Positions 8,081-16,650 are shown, numbered from the stretch's first letter. The stretch: DNA of 64,000 nucleotides from Bacillota bacterium (GCA_023425025.1 JAFADG010000040.1:1-64000); one strand, 5' to 3'. The notes: a model not told the origin generated them from the sequence alone. Numbers and translations: made by a program.

Positions 8081-8704
8081 ATGCACAGAAAGCCGGCCTT
8101 CAAGGGCTGGGGCGGGCTGTTCAAGGAAATGTGCGACCGGGGCATGATCGCCTATGAAACAGGTACGGCCAAGCGTTTTGTGGCCCTGCCCCCGGCGGCG
8201 TTTATGGAAAGGGCGCGGGCGCAGGCCATGATCCTCCGGCGGTACTTTTCCGCTTTCGGCCCGGCCACGCTGCAGGATTTCGCTTTCTTTGCAGGACTGA
8301 TCCAGCGGGATGCCGCAAGGTTTCTGGAAAAGGCGGGCCTGCCGCTTGGGGAAGTGGTGTGCGAGGGCGTAAAGTACTATCATTTGAAGGAACTGACGGG
8401 CGATGCCAAAATCCCCGCGTGCCTGTTCCTGACCGGGTTTGACCAATTATTCATGGGGTACAGGGACCGCAGCCGCATGATGGATGAAAAGGACAAGCGC
8501 AAGATCATCACCAATACGGGCATCGTGTTCCCCACCATTTTGCTGGATGGCAAGATGAAAGCCAAATGGAAAAAAGAAGGGCGGACGCTCACCGTAATGC
8601 CCTTTGAGCCCCTCTCCCCGCGCAGGCAGGCGGCCATACGAAAAGCCGCCGCGAAGCTGTTTCACAAGGAAAAGCCGGCGATCGTGTTCGCCGGGCAGGA
8701 ATAG
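8081..8704 (+). pseudogene. N-terminally truncated AlkZ/YcaQ-like winged-helix (HTH_42) protein
   Basis: 207 residues matching only the C-terminal part of the HTH_42 family: GLFKEMCDRGMIAY, RRYFSAFGPATLQDFAFFAGL, GFDQLFMGYRDRS. Whole members are about 350-380 residues and include the DNA-unhooking glycosylases AlkZ/YcaQ. The N-terminal domain of about 150 residues is missing. There is no clear ribosome site at ATG 8081, and the frame is that of the S66 gene, separated by a TAA and three codons. A deletion that removed the 5' half is the simplest reading. A shortened functional protein is possible but less likely. Confidence 0.65.
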
Positions 8705-8795
8705 TCATGTGGACACATCCCGGAGTACACAAAGGCGAAACCATCATTTTCTTTCGCCCACGATGATATGGCAGCCAAATGTAACACGCAACCGG

Positions 8796-9356
8796 TTACA
8801 GCACACATTCCAGCTGACGGCATAACGGCTCGGCCGCCGGCAGTTCCACGGGACAATAGGCCGCCTCCACGCAGCGCATCGCCTGAAAGAAAGCCTGCGT
8901 TTCCTCGCAGGGCGGAGCGGAAATATAAAGCCTTTGCGCTCCCAGCCCCTTTGCGGCATGCCGGGCCATTTGAAACAGTTTTTTTCCAACGCCTTTTCTT
9001 CTGTGTTCATAGGATACATGCAAATTGGATAATAACACATATTCGTAATAAGGGCCGAAGCTTTCCGATTCAATAGACGCAAACCCGATCAGATAAGCGC
9101 CAATAAATGCGCCCAGCATGATGCCGTTGGAGCCAAGCGTTAACCTGAGACTGTCCACCAGGGATATAATATCCTGCTTGTCCCATTCGATCATCCCTGG
9201 CGTATTCTCCAATATCCATTTGCCGTTCTTTTTTTGCCAACACCAACGAATCTCCTGATGACGATTGAAATGGTCAAACATGGAGATGGAAAGGTCATAG
9301 AAATAGATTTCTTCAAAAGAAATGCCGCCGCGCAGCAAATCTTTTTTTTGATGCAT
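8796..9356 (-). CDS. GNAT-family acetyltransferase
   Basis: 186 residues. NLHVSYEHRRKGVGKKLFQMARHAAKGLG is the acetyl-CoA binding strand-loop-helix, followed by LYISAPPCEETQAFFQAM. The start is the ATG at 9356, 4-5 nt after AAAGGTGG; a GTG five codons upstream would place that ribosome site inside the gene. The N-terminal part contains an unusual tryptophan-rich stretch (RWCWQKKNGKW). Single gene with an AT-rich upstream region. Substrate unknown. Confidence 0.85.
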   Translation of the reverse strand: MHQKKDLLRGGISFEEIYFYDLSISMFDHFNRHQEIRWCWQKKNGKWILENTPGMIEWDKQDIISLVDSLRLTLGSNGIMLGAFIGAYLIGFASIESESFGPYYEYVLLSNLHVSYEHRRKGVGKKLFQMARHAAKGLGAQRLYISAPPCEETQAFFQAMRCVEAAYCPVELPAAEPLCRQLECVL

Positions 9357-9497
9357 AGATCCACCTTTCACTGACGCTGGTATTCCATATATTAGCAGAA
9401 CGTAGCAAAACTTCTTACATTATACGCCGAATGATTTACAATGCAAGCATTTTCTAGAATTTTTTGTATTTTTATTCAATTTTTAATAGAATTGTAT

Positions 9498-9530
9498 AAT
9501 AAAAAACACCCCCGTAATATTGGGGGTGCT
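9498..9530 (-). terminator. Terminator of the aldo-keto reductase gene
   Basis: CACCCCC/GGGGGTG stem around AATATTAC, followed on the minus strand by TTTTTTATT, 20 nt after the stop codon at 9548. Confidence 0.9.
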
Positions 9531-9547
9531 CGGGCACACAAGGCAGA

Positions 9548-10528
9548 TTATAAGGCGCCGACTACACGGTGCGGGATGTAAGGCTCCTGCAAATAGTCAA
9601 TTTCCTCTTTTGCAAGCTTCACGCCAATTGCCGGCGCCGCCGTCTCCAAATGCGAAATTTTTGTGGCGCCGATAATCGGTATGGTCACAGGCTCCTTGTT
9701 CATCAGCCAGGCCAAGGCAATCTGTGCCATGGGCACGCCCTTGTCCTTGGCAACCTTGGCCACCCTTTCCACTATCAGGGCATCGGCCTCTTTTGTTGCG
9801 TCATACTTCGACCTGGCCACCTTGTCGGTCTCCTGACGCAGCGTGCCTTCCGCTTCGATCCTGGTCAGCCGGCCGGCCGCCAGGGGGCTGTAGGGGGTAA
9901 CGGCAATCTTTTCCGCCCGGCAAAGGGGCATCATCTCCCGCTCCTCCTCCCTGTAGATCAGGTTCATGTGGTTCTGCATGGATACAAACCGCGTCCATCC
10001 ATGCCGCTCCGCCACGTCCAGCGCCTTTTGAAACTGCCAGCCATACATGGCGGACGCACCGATGTACCTGGCCTTGCCGGCCTTCACCACGTCGTGCAGC
10101 GCTTCCATGGTCTCCTCGATGGGGGTATTGTAATCCCAGCGGTGGATGATGTACAAATCCACATAGTCCGTCTGCAGCCGCTTCAGGCTTTCGTCGATCT
10201 GATGCAGAATGGATTTGCGGCTAAGGCCCATGCCGTTTGGCCCCTCGTGCATACGGGAATACACCTTGGTGGCGATCACCACTTCCTCGCGCCGGGCAAA
10301 ATCCCGGATGGCGCGGCCCAAAATCTCCTCACTGGCGCCCATCGAATAGACATTGGCGGTGTCGAAGAAATTGATGCCCATATCGATGGCCGCTTTGATC
10401 ACCGGCCGGCTCTCCGGCTCCTTCAATACCCATTGGTGCGTCCAGCGTTCCGGATCGCCAAAGCCCATGCAGCCAAGGCACAGTTTTGACACATCCAGCC
10501 CCGTGTTGCCCAGCTTCACATATTCCAT
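9548..10528 (-). CDS. Aldo/keto reductase
   Basis: 326 residues, a TIM-barrel NAD(P)H-dependent carbonyl reductase. The catalytic tetrad is visible: Asp and Tyr in FFDTANVYSMGASEE, Lys in VIATKVY and His in LYIIHRWDY. VTIPIIGATKISHLE forms the C-terminal cofactor site. The start is ATG 10528, 9 nt after AAAGGAGGG; the longer frame upstream lacks a site. Closest to the YajO/ion-channel-beta-subunit-like aldo-keto reductases that reduce aldehydes and ketones. The physiological substrate is unknown. Confidence 0.92.
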   Translation of the reverse strand: MEYVKLGNTGLDVSKLCLGCMGFGDPERWTHQWVLKEPESRPVIKAAIDMGINFFDTANVYSMGASEEILGRAIRDFARREEVVIATKVYSRMHEGPNGMGLSRKSILHQIDESLKRLQTDYVDLYIIHRWDYNTPIEETMEALHDVVKAGKARYIGASAMYGWQFQKALDVAERHGWTRFVSMQNHMNLIYREEEREMMPLCRAEKIAVTPYSPLAAGRLTRIEAEGTLRQETDKVARSKYDATKEADALIVERVAKVAKDKGVPMAQIALAWLMNKEPVTIPIIGATKISHLETAAPAIGVKLAKEEIDYLQEPYIPHRVVGAL

Positions 10529-10654
10529 GCTCCAACCCTCCTTTGGCAGTTCTTTTCTCCATTCTAACGCCTGGAGCCAGCTCCAAGTCAACTACTTTTG
10601 AAAAAAAACAGGCTCCATTCCTTCGTTCTTCGCGAAACATTCACATTCTCCGCC

Positions 10655-10683
10655 TTGACACTTGAAAAAACGCTATCTATAAT
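10655..10683 (+). promoter_or_regulatory. Promoter of the DegV gene
   Basis: TTGACA, 17-nt spacer and TATAAT: a full consensus promoter 67 nt upstream of the start codon. Confidence 0.85.
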
Positions 10684-10749
10684 AACCTTTGAGAATGTTT
10701 GGAAAAAGCCGCCATAAAGACGGCGCAATGGAGAAACAGAGGCGAAGAT

Positions 10750-11625
10750 ATGATCAGATTCATCGTGGACAGCACCTGCGATCTGCCCAAAGAGATTGTG
10801 GAACAGTATGGCATTTTGATGATCCCGCTGCACGTGCTGGTGAACGGCGCCGATTACCGCGACAAGGTGGAAATCACCGCCGACGAGGTGTTTACCGCCA
10901 TGCGCAACGGCATCGTGCCCAAAACCTCCCAGGTAGGGCCCGAGGATGTATATCAAATCTTTCAGGGCTGCTGCGACCGGGGCGAGGATTTTATTTATCT
11001 GTGCTTTTCTGCCGCGCTGTCGGGCACGTACCAGCTGTCCCATACCATCATGACGGAATTTGCGCAAAAATACCCGCAAAGAAGAATGCAGATCGTCGAT
11101 TCCAAGGGCGGCTCCATCGCCATCGGCCTCATCGCCCTGCAGGGCGTGCGGATGATCGAGGCCGGCCACGCGTATGATGATGTGGTCAAAAACCTGGAGT
11201 TTATGGCCGGGCATGTGGAGCATGTGTTCACCATTGCGGATATCGGCTGGCTGGTCAAAGGCGGGCGCATCAGCAAACTGCAGGGCGTGCTGGGCTCCAT
11301 ACTCGATGTGCGGCCCGTTCTGCATGTAAAGAACGGCCTGATGGAAGTGATCAAAAAGGCCCGCGGCAGCCAGAAGGCGCTGGCCATGGTGGTGGATACG
11401 CTGCTGGAACGCATCAGCGCCTTCCCCAGCCAGATCATCGGCATCGCCCATTCCGATAACCTGCCCGGCGTGGAAAAGCTCAAAAGGCTTCTCAGCGAAA
11501 AAATTGGAGCCGAAAAGTTCATCATCAGCCAAATCGGCAGCGTGCTGGGCACCCACCTTGGCATGGGCGCCCTGGGCGTGTTCTTCTTCAACCAGCAGCC
11601 GGAGCCGTATTACGGAACGCGATAA
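10750..11625 (+). CDS. DegV family fatty-acid-binding protein
   Basis: 291 residues. The N-terminal VDSTCDLPKEIV, the PKTSQVGPEDVYQIF loop, AALSGTYQ and IVDSKGGSIAIG are diagnostic DegV motifs. DegV/FakB proteins bind one fatty acid and present it to FakA kinase so exogenous fatty acids can enter phospholipids. No FakA gene is in the window. ATG 10750 was chosen because the family begins with this beta strand; the ribosome site (AGAGGCGA) is moderate. Monocistronic, with its own consensus promoter and a long hairpin after the stop. Confidence 0.92.
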   Translation: MIRFIVDSTCDLPKEIVEQYGILMIPLHVLVNGADYRDKVEITADEVFTAMRNGIVPKTSQVGPEDVYQIFQGCCDRGEDFIYLCFSAALSGTYQLSHTIMTEFAQKYPQRRMQIVDSKGGSIAIGLIALQGVRMIEAGHAYDDVVKNLEFMAGHVEHVFTIADIGWLVKGGRISKLQGVLGSILDVRPVLHVKNGLMEVIKKARGSQKALAMVVDTLLERISAFPSQIIGIAHSDNLPGVEKLKRLLSEKIGAEKFIISQIGSVLGTHLGMGALGVFFFNQQPEPYYGTR

Positions 11626-11639
11626 AATAGAGTGGATAT

Positions 11640-11679
11640 GCGGGAAGGGGCTCTTTTTTCAAAAAGGGCCCCTTCCCGC
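11640..11679 (+). terminator. Long hairpin after DegV
   Basis: GCGGGAAGGGG (11640-11650) pairs perfectly with CCCCTTCCCGC (11669-11679) around a T6/A5 inner helix. No U-tract follows, so it may be a processing or stability hairpin rather than a classical terminator. Confidence 0.6.
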
Positions 11680-11798
11680 ACCCATCCCTCTAAAAACTTA
11701 TCATTAAATAATTAATGGCTATTTGCAGGATGCCGACGCAGACCCGCTTACAGTGCGCGAAAGGTGGGACGGCTATGGAACAAGTCACATTTCGCCGC

Positions 11799-12398
11799 TC
11801 ATTCTCTCTCAAACAGCCTCACCAGATCAAGGGAGGCTGTAACCTCCTGGAGCAACGACTTTTGTACTTCTTTCTGATGTGTATAGATTAGATAATTCAT
11901 ATGGTGGTGGGGTTCAATCACCACCTTGGCCTCCGGAATGAACACATGCAGCCTCGACATACCCAGAAAACCAGCCTCGCTGAGCATAGCTGTAATCTCA
12001 AGCAATTCCTGTCTATCCACCGACAGGCAGGCGGCGCTGTTGATTCGCATGCCATGTAAGTGCAGCCAGGCGGTAATTTCTTTTACAATGAACGCATAAT
12101 GCTCATCATATGGATGGCCAATAAATCTGCCGTTATACAGTGGCGCAATGTATGCTTGGGAAAAGGAAAGCCTTTGCAGATAGCCATTGAAAAACACCAG
12201 CATTTCCTTCATGTCAAAATAAAACTCCCGCATGGGCACATGCTCATTTCTAAGGCTGTCATCCTCCCAGAAGATGACGCTATGATCCCATTCATGAAGG
12301 TGATATACATCCAAGGGATGCATATCCTCCAAGTCAGGCGTTGTCAGCTGCACCTCCTTCAATAACTGGTATAACACCTTGCGCTCAATCTTCTTCAA
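11799..12398 (-). CDS. Uncharacterised 199-residue protein
   Basis: I do not recognise this protein. It starts at TTG 12398, supported by a strong GGGAGGTGG 6 nt upstream, and has no other good start. It is acidic, with no signal peptide or membrane segment and scattered histidines (HHLHEWDH-type and EPHHHMNY). The regular mix of charged helices and strands looks like a small cytoplasmic enzyme or binding protein. Upstream is a TATGAT -10 without a clear -35. It is divergent from the membrane protein/nitroreductase pair. Confidence 0.7.
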   Translation of the reverse strand: MKKIERKVLYQLLKEVQLTTPDLEDMHPLDVYHLHEWDHSVIFWEDDSLRNEHVPMREFYFDMKEMLVFFNGYLQRLSFSQAYIAPLYNGRFIGHPYDEHYAFIVKEITAWLHLHGMRINSAACLSVDRQELLEITAMLSEAGFLGMSRLHVFIPEAKVVIEPHHHMNYLIYTHQKEVQKSLLQEVTASLDLVRLFERE

Positions 12399-12717
12399 CC
12401 AAAACCACCTCCCGTCCCATTCATTTCTTTATCATACCATAAATCATTTCGTTAGCACGGCCTTTTTCGGGCGGTCAGGCGCCCGCCCCGCAATTCAAGC
12501 ATCTTCAAGACTTTAATGAACAGAATATTCACCTTTCTTCCACTTGACACCTGCTTCTGCCATGATATACTGTTCCATGCATTCATTGCATGCCGCAGCC
12601 TGATTGCTTGCAAAATCAAGCGCGCCCTGTTTGACTGGCATAACCTGCCCGCGGGCGCGAATACATTGGCTTATCGCACGCGGCGTATACTCACCGTCCA
12701 TGTAAAGGAGTGCTTTC
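12399..12717. other. Divergent intergenic region
   Basis: It contains the rightward promoter at 12544-12571 and a CGGGCG/CGCCCG hairpin near 12470 with no U-tract. About 140 nt of untranslated leader precedes the gene at 12718. No coding signal was seen. Confidence 0.5.
12544..12571 (+). promoter_or_regulatory. Promoter of the membrane protein/nitroreductase operon
   Basis: TTGACA, 16-nt spacer and TATACT, about 140 nt before the start at 12718. Confidence 0.7.
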
Positions 12718-12999
12718 ATGCGGGCAGCGGGCAAGCTTCTGATCTTCCTGGGCATTGTTTCCCTGCTGGCCGGGGGCTATGGCTATGCCGTCATGCATTC
12801 CTCCAATATACCGGGCTTAACCGGCTGGGCGGCCGAAACCTATGTACATATCGGCGGCATGCGCTTGAGCATGCGTTACCCGCAGCTTTTGTTCCGCGGC
12901 CTGCAGGCTTTTACCGTTGCCTACCGGGAGGGGCTTGCTTGGGCCGGCTTTGGCGGCACGGTCATCGGCGCCGTTATGACAAGGAGGTGGCATTCTTGA
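12718..12999 (+). CDS. Small uncharacterised membrane protein
   Basis: 93 residues with a hydrophobic segment at about 6-25 and a weaker one near 74-90, so probably one or two membrane passes. No family recognised. AAAGGAG lies 7 nt before the ATG. Its TGA stop overlaps the TTG start of the nitroreductase (TTGA), so the two are translationally coupled. A role next to a flavin enzyme is guesswork. Confidence 0.7.
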   Translation: MRAAGKLLIFLGIVSLLAGGYGYAVMHSSNIPGLTGWAAETYVHIGGMRLSMRYPQLLFRGLQAFTVAYREGLAWAGFGGTVIGAVMTRRWHS

Positions 13000-13604
13000 C
13001 CGTCATGGAAGCCATACAAAACCGCAGGTCTGCCAGATCCTATCTGGACAGGCCCATTGAGGACACCCTGATCCTGGAACTGTTGGAGGCGGCACGCCTG
13101 GCGCCTTCCGGCGGCAACGGCCAGAACCACGTGTTCGGCGTGGTGAAGGATCAGGAAATCAAGCTGGCCCTGGCCCGCGCCTCCGGAAACCAGATGTGGA
13201 TCGCCGAGGCCCCCGTGGTCATCGCCTGCTGCGCCCGCCTGGAAGCGGACTTGAAGGATCTGCCGGAATCGGGCTTCGGCCTTCGCGTCAACGAACTGCG
13301 CTTTACCAAGCCGTTTATTCAATATCTGAACGCCTATCCGGACCGGAAGGCTGTCGGTGCTTTGTTTGTCAACGCCGCGCCGCTGATTCCCGCCGAGCAC
13401 ATGGTGCTTACCGCCGCCGCCCATGGCATTGCGGCCTGCTATATCGGCTGGCTGGATATATGGGAGGCAAGCCGCATTTTAAACCTGCCCGGCGATATGG
13501 TCTGTTTGTTTTTGCTGCCCATGGGCTACCCCAAGCGGGAACCCGGCAAGAAAAGGATCAAGAGCCTTGATGGGATTTCCTTTTTCGATAGGTATGAAAA
13601 ATAG
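12996..13604 (+). CDS. Nitroreductase-family flavoprotein
   Basis: 202 residues. AIQNRRSARSYLDRPI at the N-terminus (FMN-phosphate arginines), ARLAPSGGNGQNHVFGVV and the C-terminal GYPKREPGKKR are standard nitroreductase motifs. These FMN enzymes reduce nitro compounds or quinones with NAD(P)H. The start is most likely TTG 12996, 5 nt after AAGGAGGTGG and overlapping the upstream stop; ATG 13005 is an alternative. A much longer frame that begins at 12516 merges unrelated sequence and is rejected. Confidence 0.88.
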   Translation: MTVMEAIQNRRSARSYLDRPIEDTLILELLEAARLAPSGGNGQNHVFGVVKDQEIKLALARASGNQMWIAEAPVVIACCARLEADLKDLPESGFGLRVNELRFTKPFIQYLNAYPDRKAVGALFVNAAPLIPAEHMVLTAAAHGIAACYIGWLDIWEASRILNLPGDMVCLFLLPMGYPKREPGKKRIKSLDGISFFDRYEK

Positions 13605-13606
13605 AG

Positions 13607-13635
13607 TTGCACCAAGCCGCCGCATCCTGTATAAT
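13607..13635 (+). promoter_or_regulatory. Promoter of the attenuated GNAT gene
   Basis: TTGCAC, 17-nt spacer and TATAAT immediately after the nitroreductase stop. It starts a leader of about 200 nt. Confidence 0.8.
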
Positions 13636-13640
13636 GTTTC

Positions 13641-13818
13641 CATCAAACCAAAAGGGGTGTCGTGATGGTTTACTGATCTGGTTCCCAACAGAGTTGACAA
13701 GGCCCGCGGGGTCTTGGTTTTGTTGGAATTGGATCAGCGACGGCCCCATACGGCGGAGCACAGGCTCCGGCTGTTTTTGTTCGCATGATCCTTTCCGGCA
13801 AAACGGAAGGGTTTTTTT
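13641..13818 (+). ncRNA. Structured leader RNA with 3-codon ORF and intrinsic terminator
   Basis: From the predicted start the leader holds AAAGGGG followed 7 nt later by ATG-GTT-TAC-TGA (13665-13676), a three-codon ORF (MVY). Next is a hairpin CAAGGCCC/GGGTCTTG (13698-13716) nested in TTCC(C)AACA/TGTTGGAA (13682-13728). GGATCAGCGA (13731-13740) then pairs with TCGC(A)TGATCC (13781-13791). Last comes the terminator CCTTTCCG/CGGAAGGG (13790-13811) followed by seven Ts. The third helix shares two bases with the terminator stem, so the two compete. The layout matches a transcription attenuator controlling the GNAT gene at 13849. The trigger is unknown. Confidence 0.7.
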
Positions 13819-13848
13819 ATCTACAAAAACAAAAAGGAAGCAATGCAA

Positions 13849-14379
13849 ATGAGCCTGACATTGGAAACGAAACGTCTCAGCCTGCGCCCATTTGACCAAG
13901 GCGACATACAAGCGGTGGTCGCGATCAGTACCGCTCCCAACGTCTCCTGCTATATGCAGGATATGATCTACGATACCCAGGAGAAGGCGGAAGCCTGGAT
14001 CGCCATGCTCCATCGCCTGTATAACCCCGCGGCACCCCTTGTGGTGCTGGCCATCGTGCCCAAGGATGGATCCGGGCCTGTGGGCTATATCGGTGTTCAC
14101 CCCAAGGAGGAACTGGCCGGTGAGGTTGAAATCCTCTACGCCGTGATGGATGAAGCCAAGAACAAGGGCTACGCTACCGAGGCGGGAACCGCGCTGGTGA
14201 ACTGGTGCTTTGACGCCACGGGTATCCCCGCTATTGCCGCCATCATAAAGCCCGACAACGGCCCCTCCGCCCGCGTGGCACAAAAGCTTGGCTTTGAGCG
14301 CGCCGGCGAAAGAACCATCCCCTACAACGGCAAGGAAACCTTTTTCCACTATTACCGGCTGAAAGCGCCCATTGAGTAA
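13849..14379 (+). CDS. GNAT acetyltransferase of the RimJ/RimL type
   Basis: 176 residues. The N-terminal LETKRLSLRPFDQGDIQAVV is the classic RimJ/RimL opening, AVMDEAKNKGYATEAGTALVNW the acetyl-CoA loop, and DNGPSARVAQKLGFERAGE the C-terminal signature. ATG 13849 lies 8 nt after AAGGAAG; ATG 13843 is too close to that site. Relatives acetylate ribosomal protein N-termini or small amines, including antibiotics. Because its mRNA leader has a short ORF and a terminator, a role in an antibiotic response is a reasonable guess. A second GNAT follows 33 nt downstream. Confidence 0.88.
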   Translation: MSLTLETKRLSLRPFDQGDIQAVVAISTAPNVSCYMQDMIYDTQEKAEAWIAMLHRLYNPAAPLVVLAIVPKDGSGPVGYIGVHPKEELAGEVEILYAVMDEAKNKGYATEAGTALVNWCFDATGIPAIAAIIKPDNGPSARVAQKLGFERAGERTIPYNGKETFFHYYRLKAPIE

Positions 14380-14412
14380 AGCGATTGAACAGAACGAAAG
14401 CGAGGAACCGTT

Positions 14413-15309
14413 ATGCCTGTAACCATGCGCCACTATTCTGAAGAAAAGCTGTATGCCAACAAGGACTACATAAAAGTCCGCGATTTCCTTTGGAATCTTA
14501 ACAAAACAAAACTCCAGTCCCCCAACTTCCCCTGGGGTCGCTGGGAATGGATGATCGGCCACGGCTGTCTGGATGACCGGTACCTGGACCGCATTTTACT
14601 CTGGGAAGACGACGGCCCAATCGTCGCCCTGGCCACCTACGAAAGCGAGCTGGGCGACGGCTTTTTCTGCGTGGATGAAAAGTACGCCTTTTTGAAACCC
14701 CAAATGCTGGAGGAAGCCAGAAAATCCCTCCACAAGGATGGCAAATTCCGCGTCATCATAGGCGACAACGACCGGGATTTCCAGCGCGCTGCCTGGAACA
14801 TGGGCTATGTCCCCACCCAGGACAAGGAGCAGATCGCCGCAATCGACATCAATGACAGCCTCCATTACGACCTCCCGGAAGGCTTTTCCATCGTCAGCCT
14901 GGCGGAAGACTGGAACTGGCAGCAATACGACCGCTGCTTATGGCGCGGCTTCAACCACCCCGGCGAGCCCAGCGGCTCGGAAGAATCCATCTATGTCCGC
15001 AAGCGCATGCTTTCCGGCCCCGCCGTCGAACCCCACACCGTGGTGTGCGTCGCGGCCCCCGACGGCAGCTATGTCTCCCACTGCGGCACCTGGTATATTC
15101 CCGGCGAAACGTATGCGTTGGTGGAGCCGGTGGCCACCGACCCCGACTACCGCCGTCTGGGGCTGGGCCGGGCCGCCGTGCTCGAAGCCGTGATCCGCTG
15201 CGGCAAGCGCGGCGCGAAACAGGCGCTGGTGGGCTCCAGCCAGCAATTTTACTACAGCATCGGCTTTGCGCCCATCAACAACGAGACCTGGTGGGCGTAT
15301 AAAGGCTGA
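14413..15309 (+). CDS. GNAT-family acetyltransferase, two-domain type
   Basis: 298 residues. The C-terminal half has VEPVATDPDYRRLGLGRAAVLEAVIRCGKRGAK, a canonical acetyl-CoA loop and helix, and ends in FYYSIGFAPINNETWWAYK. The N-terminal half (1-140) looks like a degenerate second GNAT fold. GCGAGGAACC precedes the ATG. It lies 33 nt after the RimJ-type gene, so both are probably read from the attenuated promoter at 13607. Substrate unknown. Confidence 0.85.
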   Translation: MPVTMRHYSEEKLYANKDYIKVRDFLWNLNKTKLQSPNFPWGRWEWMIGHGCLDDRYLDRILLWEDDGPIVALATYESELGDGFFCVDEKYAFLKPQMLEEARKSLHKDGKFRVIIGDNDRDFQRAAWNMGYVPTQDKEQIAAIDINDSLHYDLPEGFSIVSLAEDWNWQQYDRCLWRGFNHPGEPSGSEESIYVRKRMLSGPAVEPHTVVCVAAPDGSYVSHCGTWYIPGETYALVEPVATDPDYRRLGLGRAAVLEAVIRCGKRGAKQALVGSSQQFYYSIGFAPINNETWWAYKG

Positions 15310-15353
15310 CGCCGGCTGTCAGGCGTAAATGGTGAAATTCTTCACAAAAAGCA

Positions 15354-15382
15354 TTGTGCCCTACATCCGCCGGGGGTATAAT
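15354..15382 (+). promoter_or_regulatory. Promoter of the GAPDH gene
   Basis: TTGTGC, 17-nt spacer and TATAAT, about 48 nt upstream of the start codon. Confidence 0.75.
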
Positions 15383-15429
15383 GATATTGTCCAGGTTGGA
15401 CTACTGCGGACGAAGAAAGGGGATTCTTT

Positions 15430-16431
15430 ATGGCCATCAACATCGCGATCAACGGCTTTGGCAGAATCGGCAGGCTTGCCTTCCGGCAGCTTTTTGAGGC
15501 GGAAGGCTTCACCGTCGCGGCCATCAACGACCTGACCAGCCCGCAAATGCTGGCCCATTTGCTCAAATACGATACCACCCAGGGGCGCTATGACAAAAAG
15601 GTCGGCTTTGGCGAAGGCAGCCTTACGGTAAACGGCGTCACGATTCCGATTCTGGCCCAAAGGGACCCCAAGCTGCTGCCGTGGAAAGCCATGAACATCG
15701 ACCTTGTTTTGGAATGCACGGGCTTTTTCGGTTCCAAAAAGGCTGCCTCGGCCCACCTGGAGGCCGGCGCGAAAAAGGTGCTTATCTCCACCGCCGCCGG
15801 CAAGGACCTGCCCACCATCGTCTATGGCATCAACCACCGTACGCTGACAAAAGAGGATACCGTTGTTTCCGCTGCCTCCTGCACCACCAACTGCCTGGCG
15901 CCCATGGCCTACTACCTGAACGAGCTGGCGCCCATCAAAAAGGGCTTCATGACAACGATCCACGCTTACACAAACGATCAAAATACGCTGGACGGCCCCC
16001 ATGCCAAGGGCGATCTGCGCCGGGCCCGCACCGCTGCCGGCAACATTATCCCCACCACCACCGGCGCGGCAAAGGCCATCGGCCTGGTGATCCCCGCGCT
16101 CTCCGGCAAGCTGGACGGCACATCCCAGCGGGTGCCGGTGATGACTGGCTCGCTGACGGAATTGACAGCGGTCGTCCAAGGCAGTGTGACGGCGGAAGAC
16201 GTGAACCAAAAGATGCAAAGCGTTCAGTCCGAGGAATACGGATACACGGAGGAGGAGCTTGTGTCCTCCGACATCATCGGCATGACCTATGGCGGATTGT
16301 TTGACGCGACCCAAACCAAGGTCACGGAGCTGAACGGGGATACGCTGGTGAAGATCGCCGCCTGGTACGACAACGAAAATTCCTTTACCAGTCAGATGGT
16401 GCGCACTGCCAAATATATGGCGAAGCTGTAA
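15430..16431 (+). CDS. gap: Glyceraldehyde-3-phosphate dehydrogenase
   Basis: 333 residues, full length. NGFGRIGR at the N-terminus binds NAD, Cys151 in SAASCTTNC is the catalytic thiol, and His178 in TTIHAYTNDQ its partner. WYDNENSF lies near the C-terminus. It converts glyceraldehyde 3-phosphate, phosphate and NAD+ to 1,3-bisphosphoglycerate in glycolysis. It stands alone rather than in a gap-pgk-tpi operon, which suggests a second copy or dispersed glycolytic genes. AAAGGGGA precedes the ATG, and a promoter and terminator flank it. Confidence 0.97.
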   Translation: MAINIAINGFGRIGRLAFRQLFEAEGFTVAAINDLTSPQMLAHLLKYDTTQGRYDKKVGFGEGSLTVNGVTIPILAQRDPKLLPWKAMNIDLVLECTGFFGSKKAASAHLEAGAKKVLISTAAGKDLPTIVYGINHRTLTKEDTVVSAASCTTNCLAPMAYYLNELAPIKKGFMTTIHAYTNDQNTLDGPHAKGDLRRARTAAGNIIPTTTGAAKAIGLVIPALSGKLDGTSQRVPVMTGSLTELTAVVQGSVTAEDVNQKMQSVQSEEYGYTEEELVSSDIIGMTYGGLFDATQTKVTELNGDTLVKIAAWYDNENSFTSQMVRTAKYMAKL

Positions 16432-16451
16432 GCAAATAAACAGGTCCCTAT

Positions 16452-16492
16452 GAATCCCGGCGTTCCCTTTTGCGGCGCCGGGATTTGCTTTG
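16452..16492 (+). terminator. Terminator after gap
   Basis: AATCCCGGCG (16453-16462) pairs with CGCCGGGATT (16476-16485), followed by TGCTTTG. Confidence 0.8.
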
Positions 16493-16565
16493 CCGCCGAG
16501 AAAGAATTTCTCAAGCTTTGGCACAATATTCATGTGTTATTTTTTCAAAATTTGCGCGGAAGGGA

Positions 16566-16593
16566 TTGACAAGAAATTCAGCCATGATATAAT
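16566..16593 (+). promoter_or_regulatory. Promoter of the O-acetylhomoserine sulfhydrylase gene
   Basis: TTGACA, 16-nt spacer and TATAAT. Only about 50 nt separate it from the start codon, too little for an S-box or T-box riboswitch. Confidence 0.85.
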
Positions 16594-16650
16594 ACCCGTA
16601 ATTCCTAGTAAACAAATATGATTTTGAATATTCAAAGGAGGAACCCATTC

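Noticed and set aside
7202..8446. 414-codon leftward frame opposite the S66 gene
   Set aside because: His/Arg/Gly-rich shadow of a GC-rich coding strand.
12516..12995. N-terminal extension fused to the nitroreductase frame
   Set aside because: It runs through the promoter and another gene; the TTG with AAGGAGGTGG at 12996 explains the start.
13607..13852. 81-codon ORF in the GNAT leader
   Set aside because: Spans promoter -35, helices and terminator; no ribosome site.
16594..16650. S-box or T-box riboswitch before metY
   Set aside because: Only about 50 nt of leader exist; too short.
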